From Sanghuangporus weigelae (Eukaryota; Basidiomycota; Agaricomycetes; Hymenochaetales; Hymenochaetaceae), in contig CP137330.1 of NCBI GenBank assembly GCA_033182465.1, positions 496,001 through 560,000 on the forward strand: a stretch of DNA of 64,000 bases, in the 5' to 3' direction. Position numbers and translations under genes: made by a program. The notes beneath the pieces are model-generated. The model saw only the letters and a program-made list of their open reading frames with translations. It was not told the DNA's origin and searched no databases. Positions 1-11,384 of this stretch are shown here, one piece after another (the first letter of the stretch is position 1; the number at the start of each line of letters is the position of its first letter).

Positions 1-2993
1 CATCACTTGTCCACAGTTCCCTCCTCACCCTCACCAGTCCCTCATCACCCACAGGCATGAGGGAACCCCCAGTTGTTGGCGATGGACCATCACAAGAGAC
101 GAGGCACCACGGCAAAGAGATAGGAGGCAGCGACGCATTTGAGGACTCACGTGTCGAGTCGCCACTTGATCTCGAGCCATCACCATCTTCACAGCCACCA
201 TCTCTACAGCTTATGTTGAGCATTCGTTCATGCAACCCCAGCGATGTGGCAGAAGGCTGTCCAACGATTTATGGGAATGAATCATCACTATGAACAAGAA
301 ACTCAGCGCCTCTCAGATCACAGCCTTGATTGACATACCCAAGACAACAGTTTTCCGGATAATACGAGAGTTCAAGCGCAATGGGACTGTTGCTGTGCAT
401 GAACTTGGTTTTTGTGGAAGGCCTTGAGTGCTTGATTATATCCACACCGAGGTATGCACATGTTGAAACCTGTCCTGGTAGCTGTTGGTTCACACCACGT
501 AGTTCCTTTGCGGGTCACTAAGCAATCTCAATGACCGTTACATCGACGAGTTGAGGCTACTGCTCCAGGAAAGATGGGAGAATGAGGTCTCGGATGCGAC
601 TATATGCAGGTCCTTGCTGCACGCTGGTTTCACACTTAAGAAGGTGGCTGTCTCTGTCGCTTTGCTTCCCCATGCAGTCCACGCTGTCAGGCTATGAAAT
701 TGCCTGGACATAAACAAGCAGGAATAGCATAGCATCAGTCATTACTATCAAGCAATAGCTCTATGGGATGCGACATATAAATCCTTGAAACTCAGATTCA
801 GCTCATTCAAGCCCATACCAGATAAGCGTAGGGTGATAGCAATGCGAAATCACCAAGAAAAGCGGCTCTACCCTAGTTGTAATAGTCGTCTCAATCATGA
901 TTCTAATACCACATCAGGATAAATCAACTTGGATATCAATGCTGACACTTACTGTAGCTGTTCAATGGTGATCTGACGAGGCCTACGAATTAACCTCAAC
1001 ACCTTCTTCATGCGGCACCACATGTGTGAAAAGCGTGCAAAAGGGTTGCGAGAAGGCATTTTGAGAAGATACGGATTAAGGAGACTACGCCGTCACTCAT
1101 ATACAATTTATACTGAATTGGTCTAAGTCATACAGGGTCCGACGAGCTTCTTTAAGGTCCCCGTTCAGAGGTATTCAAATCGCTTATTGACCTGAAGCAG
1201 ACCGATAATGCACACCAGAATTGAGGGTATGAGCCTAGATTTGTGCAAGACAATTCAGACTCCCTATCAACGACTACGTTACAATGAGTCAATGCTTAGG
1301 CATGTGTCATGACCTAATCAGGAGGCAGTCCAAGCTTTGTTAGGATACCATAAAGGGATATGAGCTTTGGACTCGCAGGACAAGAAGCCGAGATGGAAAT
1401 CAGATTCTATATTAGGAAGGTTGAACCTAATTTTTCTTATATAAGCAAGTGCATTTGAGTCCTATTTTTAGTTTATTTTCTTGGCCTTGCTTTGTAATGC
1501 TTAATAATGCTTAGTAAGCTCAGCCTATATAAGGCGGGCGAGCGAGCACGCCAAGAGAGAGAGCAACTTGACCTTTAACCACCACCATCTCTCTCCAGTT
1601 TGTTACTTAGTGTCTTAAGTCTAAGTGTAGTGTTAGTTTTTGTTACTGCTGTACAAATTAGGCAGTCGGTAATAAAGCTAAGGTGTTAACTACTATTACC
1701 TCATTACTATTCAGAACCCTAGACTTGTAAGCACACAGAAGTGTTTGTCATTGTTTAGCGTGGTGCACTCAAGTCAGATGCTTGTTTGTACCCACCCTTG
1801 CTGAATATTAGTGTTGTGGTTTATTTGACATCAGCATATCACTCAGATACGTCATTGCACAGGTAGCTGACACTACTTTAGTGTTTGCTGTTAGTACCTG
1901 TTAAGAATAAGTGCGGTTGCTAGTACTGCGAAGAGCGTTGCTACTAGGACCGATAACGATAAGCGAGGTTGCTAGAACCGCTACTGTGCTGCTTCTAGAA
2001 CCTAGTACATATTAAGTTTGAGTTCAGGACTCTTATCAGCAAATCACACCTATCATACGTTGTCACCCCAAAATCATCCATATCAACTTCCATTACTTAC
2101 CCAACGGTCAACAATATCATACGCAGTCTAAGAATTAGTTGCCCCTAGCTAAACGAACAACAGGGAAGATTACCCGTCTAGATAAATAGACCGGTTGACT
2201 CTGTGAGAGCACTGTAGAATTTATTCACAAGTCCACTCTCAGCACGACAACGCGAACTGAAATCGTCGTTGTCTAGTTATCGAAAAGGGCTCTCGAGCGG
2301 AATGAGACTCTGCGTGCACAGTACATTGCACGTATCGCCTCTCAGTACACAGCGGAACAGCTGGTGTTTGTCGATGAGAGTGCTTGCGATCGGCGGGCTT
2401 TTCTTCGCAACACTGCTTGGGCCCTTGAGGGTCACCGTGCGTGTTGCAAGCAGTTTTTCAATAGGGGGAAACGGTGATTCTGCCTCTTGTGGCGCGTCGC
2501 AAGCTTCTGATTCACTCCGTTAGCTTCTCCGTCTTGCCAGCTATCAGCCTTGATGGGACAATTGACTGCACTATTGTACAGGGCGCATTCAATACCAAAT
2601 TGTTCGCGGAATTCATCGCCGGCCTGTTGGACAAAATGCATCCCTTCCCCGGCACCCAATCAGTCATCGTGATGGACAACTGCCCAATACACAAGGCTCC
2701 CGAGATCCAGGAGCTCATCGAATCTCGGTCTGTCTCACTAGCAATGCAAGTCGCAGCTTGTACTGACCCCTTTGCTTAGGGGTGTCAGGCTTGAATTTCT
2801 TCCTCCTTACTCACCAGACTACAATCCTATTGAACTTGCATTCTCCGTAATCAAGTCCAGGTTAAAACGGCAGGGTCCCGGTCCTCAGGATGACGCATCA
2901 GTTGTTGAGCAACTCTGCAGGCAGGTGTATTCCATTAATTCTTTGGATAGTTATTCCTTCTTTCGCCACTGTCGCTATGATGTGCTTGTATAG
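1..2993 (+). mobile_element. Tc1/IS630-like transposon copy A, 5' end outside the window, split by an LTR insertion
   Basis: A DDE_3-type transposase gene runs rightward. Around 200-425 a helix-turn-helix segment is read (LSASQITALIDIPKTTVFRI). About 530-680 encodes the linker (RYIDELRLLLQERWENEVSD). The catalytic part resumes after the insertion: first Asp in FVDESACDRR (about 2370-2400), second Asp in VIVMDNCPIHK (about 2668-2700), the Glu in PYSPDYNPIE (about 2803-2832), and a C-terminus ending at 2991. Two introns (about 2474-2523 and 2729-2779) are present at the same places in copy B and restore the frame, so they look real. The HTH reading frame stops at a TGA directly after GFCGRP, where the family usually continues with a basic residue; copy B has the same TGA. 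With the LTR at 685-2249 this copy cannot make transposase. Base 1 still matches copy B, so the 5' end lies to the left of the window. Confidence 0.85.
685..2249 (+). mobile_element. Solo-LTR-like element (family 1) inserted in Tc1 copy A
   Basis: Comparison with uninterrupted copy B at 14380-14400 places this insert exactly. It begins TGTCAGGCTATG, ends CAGCACGACA, and is flanked by ACGC on both sides (681-684 and 2250-2253), a 4-bp target-site duplication. TG...CA ends, no coding capacity, a TATA box in CCTATATAAGG (about 1524-1534) and AATAAA at 1671-1676 fit an LTR with promoter and poly(A) signal, left by recombination between two LTRs. A second copy lies at 7848-11270 in the opposite orientation. 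Alternative: a non-autonomous element with short TGTC/GACA inverted ends. I see no gag-pol in the window, so the LTR class (Gypsy or Copia) is not known. Confidence 0.75.
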
Positions 2994-3138
2994 GCCGTTG
3001 AATCTGAAGATAGTGTATGTTTGCGGACTTTGGATCATCGATCTCCAGAGGGCTAGTAAGCGAGCTGGGAATATGTTTATAAGCAGCTACCTTCTTCGTT
3101 GCCACATCACTTTTTTTTTTTTTTCATCTCTTACCATC

Positions 3139-6045
3139 ATGAGTCCCACTCCTAGAAAACTCGCAGTTCACAAGACTGCGGTTTGCAAGACTGCAGTTCG
3201 CAAGACTGTGGCTAGTAAGACTGCTGGGACGAAGCAGGCATCTGCCATTACAAGAAACTCCTCTCCCAAAAAAGCAGCAACGGTCCTGGAGCCCCAGCGA
3301 GCAAATGGCCCTCATTCGAACTCTCAAAATGCAGATGTCATTGCTGAAGGACTACGGAAATGAGGCCGGCCAAGGAAGGCAGAGCGGCCTGCTGTCAACA
3401 AGAATGGTGTTAAAGAGATGGTAGTACTGATAGTCTTGTCTTCTGGTATTGCACTCATACTTCGTAACAGAATAACATGGAAGCGGAGCCCACCACGACA
3501 AAAGCAAGGGGCCGGAGAGCTGCTGACGAGGACCTGACGTATCAATATGAAGAGCCCTATGATGAAGAACCATCACAACTTGATATTACCCGAATGGCTA
3601 ATGACGATCTGGGTCAAGAGTCAGATACCAACAGAGTTGGTACTAGCGATCCTTGGGACTTTGATAATCCGTTGCTTGCAGCCGGTGCATAGACCATTAT
3701 AGGAGTTTGTCAGTCTCTAATGATTTAATAGACTATGCTGACAATTTGGACCAAGAGTATAGATGCGACTCTTCGGTTGTATCTTACGTGCATTTCATGG
3801 AAAATCTCGAACGTGAAAAAGAGGAGCAGCAAGCTCCTAAAGAAACGCGATCAACACTTGTCATTCTGGTTGACGATGGGCGGGCTTTGCGCAAAATGAA
3901 CGTCGAACCTCAACACAGCATAATCGATGTGCGTCAGAACGTGGCAAGTATTCTTCAGTGCTATCCCACCTCGGTTACACTAGGCTACACCGGTCCGTGG
4001 TTTAAGAAGATTGGAACGAAGATTCAACCACGGTATCTCGAATCCGATGTAGATCTTGATGAGCTTGTGCAAGGGTTCAAGAAGTATCTTGAGGAGCTGA
4101 AGAAAAAGCGCAAGGTCGATAGTGCAGGCGAAATTGTGCTTATGAACATGAACGATGAACGGGTAAATGTGATCGTTTGCCTTTCTCTCTTTCACGTGTT
4201 GATGCGCGAATTCTGTTCCATTTAGAAGGGTTCTAAACGCTCAGGAAGCGTACTTCAGAATGCGACCAAACCAACCAGTGCGGCGGAAGCAACGAAAGAT
4301 GACCTGAATGCAATGCTCGCGCCTCATATCAAGGAGATCAAGCAGAACCTACGGTGTAGCGCGCATCCGGAGGAAGTTTGTTATGTTCGTGCCGATGGCA
4401 CTCATATATATTATACAATGAAGAATTATTTTGATCATGCAAGGCTCCTAGTACGTGTCTTACTATCATCTATGTGATTCTGGAGGCTTCTGAGCTTTTG
4501 TAGCTAAGAGCCTGTTCGGGTGCAGTAACTCACGCAATCTCTATCTTGCTCTATCTCTATCTGGCACTTTGCAAGATAGAGATAGAGGTAAAGGATCATG
4601 TGTACCGAACAGTCTGCCTATTTCTGATGTGATGCACTGATGTGACATGATTGTTCCTGCCGAGACTTGTGTATTATATAATATACTTTATTACAAATCT
4701 ATTCACTGCAAAATGCCCCCTCCCTCGATGTCGACACTGAAGAAGAACAATCCAATGCCTCGATGACCAGCTCAAAAGCAGTGTTCTTCAATCCGGACTC
4801 CGACTGCAGACCGGCTTCCCTTGCCTTCTTGAGCATGTTAAGGAGGATGGTCTCTTGGTGGCTGTTCCATGAACAGGGAGTGGACATCACGTAGTCACCG
4901 ATCGTCAAGCGAGTCACCTCGGAGTCGTCGTTGGTCGTAGATCAGTCAATTGACAACAGCCGTTGATGGAGGGAGAGGGAGAGAGATAGTATGGAGAGGG
5001 GAAAGGCATTGCAGAGGCCATGCCAAGAGATTGAGATTGCATGAACGAGATACAGGTCAGACCTGTATCTCGGCCGTGACAAGTTTTGGCAGGGAGATAG
5101 AGGTTACAGATAGAGATAGCGAGTCGAGATAGAGGCAGCCGAACAACTCATGAGATAGAGATTATCAATCTCTATCTCACGAGATCGTGATCTCTTTTTT
5201 TGGCGCGCGCTATCTCGCGAGTTACTGCACCCAAACAGGCTCTAAGTAAAGCTCCGGGCGTGACAGCTTTGGAGGTTCCCAGGCAGCTGAACTTGCTCGA
5301 CTACCACAAATCAAAGCGAACTGTGCAGACCACCTTAGGTTCAACCGCCATAGACATGCAGCAGGGGCTTACAAACCAAGCTGGCGCTGGTCAAGCACAA
5401 GCGGATGGGGATCCGCAGATCAAACCAGGTGTAGAAAATTCCAGTGCTGGAAGGACTCACCATGCATCACCATCACCCGCCTCCCGGCCTGCACGAGACA
5501 GGCCGAGGGACGATAGAAGGTACCGTGGATCATCGCGTGGCAGGAAGTGTCATCATGGCAGGAGCCGATCCATCAGAAAGAGAGGTCATACATGTCGCTT
5601 TCGATCCTCATCATCATCGGGGCGGGCGGACTCCGAAAGCTCCGCAGAAAAGGATTATCACGATCGCAGTTCGTTATCTGAGGATGACTACAGGCGTCAC
5701 AGATATCGGAACAGGCACTCTGCATCACGTCGTAACGGATATCATCGCAAAGGTCACCACAATAGAACTCGAGGCTCCCCATCCGCGAAGAATAAAATTC
5801 GTGATTATCCTTTGGTAGAGGTTTGGTTAAAGATGTGCGATGATCACATGGAACGAGGGCACGACAACATGAACTACTCAGTGCTGGCTGATGTTCTGAA
5901 ATGTAATGGATATCCGCGCATTAACCCGATTCTACTCAGGTTGACAACCGACGAATTGATTTCAATGGCATCACAGTCGGGTGTTCACATCACGCGTGGG
6001 CTTGCATCCGCCGTGCTTTTCTATGCCCAGGAGGACATTGGCTGA
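3139..6045 (+). CDS. Hypothetical basic protein with AT-hook-like motif, probably degenerating
   Basis: I do not recognise a named function. The N-terminus at 3139 is Lys/Thr rich with repeats of the type KTAVxK. Near 3350-3372 an AT-hook-like GRPRK follows an in-frame TGA (3361-3363), which a CGA codon would turn into a basic run. Downstream exons encode an acidic stretch (3477-3690), a segment with coiled-coil character (about 3710-4158), an intron 4159-4225, a Cys/His-containing block ending YYTMKNYFDHARLL (about 4452), then an intron that contains a Harbinger-like element, and an Arg/Ser-rich linker (about 5450-5790). The last 80 residues form a conserved-looking alpha-helical module with ISMASQSGVHITRGLASAVL, possibly SAM-like. 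The frame change near 3665-3705 is not resolved by a convincing intron. A paralogous fragment lies inverted at 13268-13725. The 300 bases after it hold only a possible AATAAA near 6063. Confidence 0.5.
4508..5242. mobile_element. PIF/Harbinger-like non-autonomous element in an intron
   Basis: The ends are inverted copies: GAGCCTGTTCGGGTGCAGTA on the left matches the reverse complement of the right end with one mismatch. The element is flanked by TAA on both sides (4505-4507, 5243-5245). A 3-bp TWA duplication with such ends is typical of PIF/Harbinger elements. Subterminal DNA is full of AGAGATAG-type repeats and a short hairpin near 5152-5190. A remnant coding stretch for a Myb/SANT-like domain lies inside (4699-4917), the accessory protein known from Harbinger elements. 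No DDE nuclease gene is present, so it could only be mobilised in trans. Confidence 0.8.
4699..4917 (-). pseudogene. Myb/SANT-like DNA-binding domain remnant of the Harbinger element
   Basis: About 72 residues are open. The core has Trp (SWNSHQETILLNML), a hydrophobic helix, then ESGLKNTAFELVIEAL, the pattern of Myb/SANT-like domains in which W...LL..L...G...G.K..A...V...L is conserved. In Harbinger elements such a protein helps the transposase enter the nucleus and bind DNA. Here it is a fragment without its own clear start or partner gene; its position inside the terminal inverted repeats is the main support. It could also be a chance match in a short open frame. Confidence 0.5.
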
Positions 6046-6345
6046 ACAGACAATAATGTTCAATAATAAACATGATGTGTTACATTACATATATTCATGC
6101 GCACAATAAATAAGGGTACAAAAGGAAGTGGGAACAAATTTCTGGAGACGATCCGAAATCAATAATGTTCCCAGAAACTCCTATCGAAAAACTGGTATGC
6201 ATATCAAACGAACCGCCATAACGAAATGAGAATAAGGCAATTTCGAAAAATTCCACTAACTTAAGGCCCAAACGCAAGGAGCAAACTCAGATCATGTTAG
6301 TTACAACCATAAAAAATGGTGCGGAGACCCAAATACCTTATGAAT

Positions 6346-7639
6346 TTATGCAGGGCTCACCACCGGCGGACAACCGTTCGACACTGAGGATTCACTTTCG
6401 TCGCCCGTATCCATGTTGTCTGTCCCGGACAAATCACCATCCGAATCACCATATGTGTCCGCTTGAGTGAAAACAGGAAAACCACGATTCAGGTCATCGG
6501 ATTCGGCCTGCCTGACCCGCTCCAGCAGAAGTGCGAGCACTGATAAATGACCATGATATCAAATACGCTTCTTCTTCTCTTCAAGCGGTTCGCTGCCTTG
6601 CTCATAGTCGCACCTCGCCTTGGAACTGTACGCAACACTTCGGTAGCGATGGGAATCATATCGATCTTTCATCTCTGCTTTATAATTATTCTCAGTACCG
6701 GAGGCTTTCGGCGCGAAAACCACAAAGGATAGGATCTTAATCGAGACATTGTCCTTCAGGAAGCATTCAGATGCCCGCTTTAGGCAACGAAATCGATCCT
6801 CTGCCTTATCTATATCCATCTCCTTGGTACTTTTGCACTGATCTTCTGTAAATTTAGTCCACTCAACCAGCTTTTGGCAGAAACGCTCCGCTAAAAATGC
6901 CAATTCTGTTCCCACAATGGAATTGCGCTGGAGTTCGAGGAATTCCCAGAGCTTCTGCGTGAAAATCTCGGCATTAATACGTCCGTCGGAAGTCTTTGCG
7001 TCCTCCAGTCTCCAGGTGGCGCCCCCAGGAATCTGCTGGTCCGCGGATTGTAGACTATCCACGTAAGCGGCTACTGCGTCGTACACAATGGTCAATGCTC
7101 TCTGGAGAACTTCTGGATTTGTCTCATTTGCTTGGGTCCGGGTTGCCTATTAAAACATGACAAATCAAACTTCCCATTATGCCGAAAAAAAGAAAGGAGA
7201 AAGATTCCTACGATATTGAAAGTGATCTCGTTTTTATTCAAACACTCTCTCCGTTCGTACAATTCCCTATGTATAATGGCAAATTTTTCTTGGGTGCTCT
7301 TAATTCCGAGTCCAATTTGCTCGCGCATAGCCGTAAAGTGTTGGTTCATGTTGTCTACAAACGCATCCTCCTTCTCCTTCGCAGTCTTTGCAGCATTCAC
7401 TGCTTCTGTATCTGGAGATACGGACTTCGCAGAAGTTACTGTCTTGGATACTGATCAAAAGAGTTCGAAAGTGTGCATGCTACAGCATTCAACCGAGGAA
7501 ACGTACCTGGGCTGACTTTCTCCAGAATGGGAACATTTCTGGAACTCAGGGCTAGGTTGTGGCAGTCAGTTATTTTCAGTGCTTTGAACAATAGCGGCTG
7601 ATACTCACAGCCCCTAAGGGTAGCTTGCGAGGAGTACAT
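6346..7639 (-). CDS. Hypothetical protein, helical, unknown function
   Basis: Reading leftward, a start at 7639 (MYSSQATLRG) is followed by short exons joined by GT-AG introns at about 7552-7608, 7454-7508 and 7146-7211. The second exon is strongly helical (AAKTAKEKEDAFVDNMNQHF, about 7390-7330) and could form a coiled coil. The large exon (about 7145-6562) is a helical domain ending in a lysine-rich run. The frame then meets TGA at 6559-6561; the downstream acidic segment 6540-6346 (DTYGDSDGDLSGTDNMDTGD) joins only if a 27-nt intron is assumed, which is shorter than others here, so the C-terminus is uncertain. It converges with the 3139-6045 gene. I do not recognise the family. Confidence 0.55.
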
Positions 7640-8499
7640 GACACTACTCAAACAGAGTTTGAGTGGGGAAGATCGGTGTAGGGGAGGGAGATAACAATGA
7701 TGGTGGGAGGAGACAAAGTGGGTACTGGGGATCATTCATCTCTGGCTTTCTTATATATGGACGACAAGCCAAATCTTACCCAGGCTCGGCTGACTAACAT
7801 CTAGGGTCGTCTGACCGGATCTCTAATCTAGTGTGGCCAAGTGGCGCTGTCGTGCTGAGAGTGGACTTGTGAATAAATTCTACAGTGCTCTCACAGAGTC
7901 AACCGGTCTATTTATCTAGACGGGTAGTCTTCCCTGTTGTTCGTTTAGCTAGGGGCAACTAATTCTTAGACTGCGTATGATATTGTTGGCCATTGGGTAA
8001 GTAATGGAAGTTGATATGGATGATTTTGGGGTGACAACGTATGATAGGTGTGATTTGCTGATAAGAGTCCTGAACTCAAACTTAATATGTACTAGGTTCT
8101 AGAAGCAGCACAGTAGCGGTTCTAGCAACCTCGCTTATCGTTATCGGTCCTAGTAGCAACGCTCTTCGCAGTACTAGCAACCGCACTTATTCTTAACAGG
8201 TACTAACAGCAAACACTAAAGTAGTGTCAGCTACCTGTGCAATGACGTTGTCGGTCGGCGGTGTCGTATCTGAAGGTGCTACAGATGTCCGTCCTACTAA
8301 GGGTGCTGAATGTATGAAGGAACCTCCAAAAATGGGATGCCAACGCTATCAGACTCTCAAAGACCTACTACCCGGCAGGTGCCAGGAACCGTCGGAGACG
8401 TAATGGATGGGTCTAAGGATGCCGCTGGATAAAGGGAATAGAATAACAGGGCCGCCGCTCAAAAGGGGGGATCACAAGAGGCTGCCGACGTGGTATAAA

Positions 8500-8830
8500 C
8501 TCGGCCACAGGAAGGTATGAAGTGTATAAGATGAATATAAAGGATAAAATGGAGTGAGTGGCTGGAGAAGGCGCCGCTGGGTCGTCTGATAGGATGCCTG
8601 GGTCGTCAGATGGCCGCCGACGTCGAATAGAGGGGTGCCGGACTGAGGGGGAGGCCGCAGGAATCCGCCGCAGTAGCGTAAACGCGATAGATGAAAGGAA
8701 AAGACCGTATAAGATCAATATATGGGATAAACTGGAGTGAAAGGCTGGAAAGGACGCCGAAGGGGAGTCTGATGAGAAGCCTGGGTCGCCAAAGGGTCGC
8801 CGACGTCGAATAGAGGGGCGCCGGATCACT
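8500..8830. repeat. Diverged tandem duplication of about 140-150 bp inside the family 2 element
   Basis: Two adjacent segments share the order: GTATAAGAT..AATATA, GATAAA.TGGAGTGA, GGCTGGA, then GCCTGGGTCG and CCGACGTCGAATAGAGGGG. The first copy ends near 8642 and the second near 8826. Confidence 0.6.
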
Positions 8831-9001
8831 GAACGTCAGAGCGGCAGAGGCGTCCCGGAGGCGGCGAAGGCAAGTAGAATGTGGAGTCAAACAAGAGGAG
8901 ATGTCAAGGATAGTATATAGTCAAGGGGGAGGCTCAGTACATGAGGGGAGACTCAGAGTGAGGGATATCTCGAACTCTGGTGCTCGGTCTGGTACATGCT
9001 C

Positions 9002-9066
9002 TTGGAATCCTTGCTAGGCTTGGAATTCTCGCTAGGCTTGGAATCCTTGCTAGGCTTGGAATCATT
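9002..9066 (+). repeat. 18-bp direct tandem repeat, about 3.5 copies
   Basis: The unit GCTAGGCTTGGAATCCTT is repeated with one or two changes directly upstream of the TATA-like stretch of the family 2 element. This is where LTR enhancer repeats usually lie. Confidence 0.8.
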
Positions 9067-11384
9067 TCGTCTACAAGCTAGTATAAGCTCTATATATACT
9101 CTACTGCTGTCGCTGACACATCCTACTGTCTGACAACATCTCCTGAGTCATCTGGGTTGCCAAGGGCCGCTGCCGGAGCGCCCAGGTGAAATCTGAGAGT
9201 GGCAACGTGAGGGGGGCATCCAATCACATGAAATATTGAGTATCTGCAATAACACGGGCGCCGGCGGAGTTGGGCTTGGCGGCGCGAGTCGGTGGCTTGG
9301 CACGCCGATGTACCACATGCCTACCTTCCATACATGGTCTAATGGGGGCCGCCGCGTTGGGGGGAAGTCGGGAAACCTCGGAACCGATGATCAGAGGCTG
9401 ATATCACGTATATGAGACAAAGGGCGCATCAGCCGATGTCCCTGAGGTGTCCGATGCATCGGCGGCACTCAATACAGAGTGTGGGCGATCCCTAGTGACT
9501 AATATGAGTGGCCGGAGCGGCAGTGCTGTGGGGGACTGCCGGACTGGTGGCAGATATGTCGTAATGAGGCATGTAAGCACATATGACAATATATAGCTCC
9601 CTAGACAATGGGGGACTGCTTGATAAGCTGTAGGAGGCGTCGGCGAGGGTACCTGAGGATGTCTGAGTGTCCGGCGCATCGATTGGCGCCATGGGGGGCC
9701 GACTCGGAGGCGTCCAGAGTCGCCGCAAGGCTGTACGTATGATAAATCATAAGATCGGCGGCATGTAGTCACTGAGGGATGTGTCCTATAGTGCCTGGTG
9801 CTGGGTAGGAGCTGTCGGCGGACCTGTCTGAGTGTCAGGGAGCCATCGGCGGATCGATCTGGGTCATAGGAGGGCGCCGCAGTACAGTACGTGTACTGGA
9901 ATCAGTGGAAACGTGCTCAAATGGTGTCTCGAGTGCAGTAGGAGTATGCCCTCACACTCTGAGGTGTCAGCGGTGCTGGGATATGGTATCTGCAGTATAG
10001 GGGGAGCCATAGTATGAGTGTACTGGCACAGGAGGGGCCAGTGCGCTACAACGTATCTGAGTGATATGCTGATGTCAAACAAACCACAACACTAATATTC
10101 AGCAAGGGTGGGTACAAACAAGCACCTGACTTGAGTGCACCGTGCTAAACAATGACAAACACTTCTGTGTGCTTGCAAATCTAGGGTACTGAACAGTAAT
10201 GAAGTAACAGTAATTAACACCTTAGCTTTATTACCGACTGCCTAATTTATACAGTAGTAACAAAAACTAACACTACACTTAGACTTATGACACAAAGTAA
10301 CAAACTGGAGAGAGATGGTGGTGGTTAAAGGTCAAGTTGCTCTCTCTCTTGGCGTGCTCGCTCGCCCGCCTTATATAGGCTGAGCTTACTAAGCATTATT
10401 AAGCATTACAAAGCAAGGCCAAGAAAATAAACTAAAAATAGGACTCAAATGCACTTGCTTATATAAGAAAAATTAGGTTCAACCTTCCTAATATAGAATC
10501 TGATTTCCATCTCGGCTTCTTGTCCTGCGAGTCCAAAGCTCATATCCCTTTATGGTATCCTAACAAAGCTTGGACTGCCTCCTGATTAGGTCATGACACA
10601 TGCCTAAGCATTGACTCATTGTAACGTAGTCGTTGATAGGGAGTCTGAATTGTCTTGCACAAATCTAGGCTCATACCCTCAATTCTGGTGCGCATTATCG
10701 GTCTGCTTCAGGTCAATAAGTGATTTGAATATCTCTGAATGGGGACCTTAAAGAAGCTCGTCGGACCCTGTATGACTTAGACCAATTCAGTATAAATTGT
10801 ATATGAGTGACGGCGTAGTCTCCTTAATCCGTATCTTCTCAAAATGCCTTCTCGCAACCCTTTTGCACGCCTTTCACACATGTAGTGCCGCATGAAGAAG
10901 GTGTTGAGGTTAATTCGTAGGCCTCGTCAGATCACCATTGAACAGCTACAGTAAGTGTCAGCATTGATATCCAAGTTGATTTATCCTGATGTGGTATTAG
11001 AATCATGATTGAGACGACTATTACGACTAGGGTAGAGCCGCTTTTCTTGGTGATTTCGCATTGCTATCACCCTACGCTTATCTGGTATGGGCTTCTGTCA
11101 TTATGCTCATGATTTTCTTTTCTGATCGCATTGGTAGAGCACTTACGAATGAGCTGAATCTGAGTTTCAAGGATTTATATGTCGCATCCCATAGAGCTAT
11201 TGCTTGATAGTAATGACTGATGCTATGCTATTCCTGCTTGTTTATGTCCAGGCAATTTCATAGCCTGACAGCGCGTGCTTTCTTTCTTTGAATCTTTCGA
11301 GGAGCAAAGGACACAGAGCTTGGACTAAAGTACACAGTGGGAGCAATCATCTCCTCTTCTTCTCTTTCCTCCCTTCATTTACAC

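Larger units (their letters stand above)
8249..10050 (+). mobile_element. TG...CA element (family 2) nested in the family 1 LTR
   Basis: The uninterrupted sequence at 1850-1865 shows the exact junctions. The insert runs from TGTCGGTCGG to GTGCGCTACA and is flanked by ACGT on both sides (8245-8248, 10051-10054). TG...CA ends, a 4-bp duplication, no long reading frame and a TATA-like stretch (CTCTATATATACTC, about 9087-9100) suggest a solo LTR of a different, GC-rich family. It holds an 18-bp tandem repeat and a diverged internal duplication. As only one copy is visible, the class is an inference. Confidence 0.65.
7848..11270 (-). mobile_element. Solo-LTR-like element (family 1), second copy, interrupted by another element
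   Basis: Reverse-complement copy of 685-2249: it begins TGTCGTGCTGAG and ends ATAGCCTGACA, with GCGC at both flanks (7844-7847, 11271-11274). The TATA-containing segment lies near 10370-10380 and the AATAAA complement near 10226. Relative to the first copy it has a few base changes, about 55 extra bases near 11095-11150, and the 1.8-kb insertion described separately. There is no coding capacity. Confidence 0.75.

Noticed and set aside
3680-3700. A possible 18-19 nt intron (GTGCATAGACCATTATAG), also seen in the paralogue
   Set aside because: Shorter than any other intron in the window; a frame change by mutation is more likely.
8413-8890. Arg/Pro/Ser-rich open frames on the minus strand
   Set aside because: They arise from the duplicated GC-rich repeat inside the nested element.
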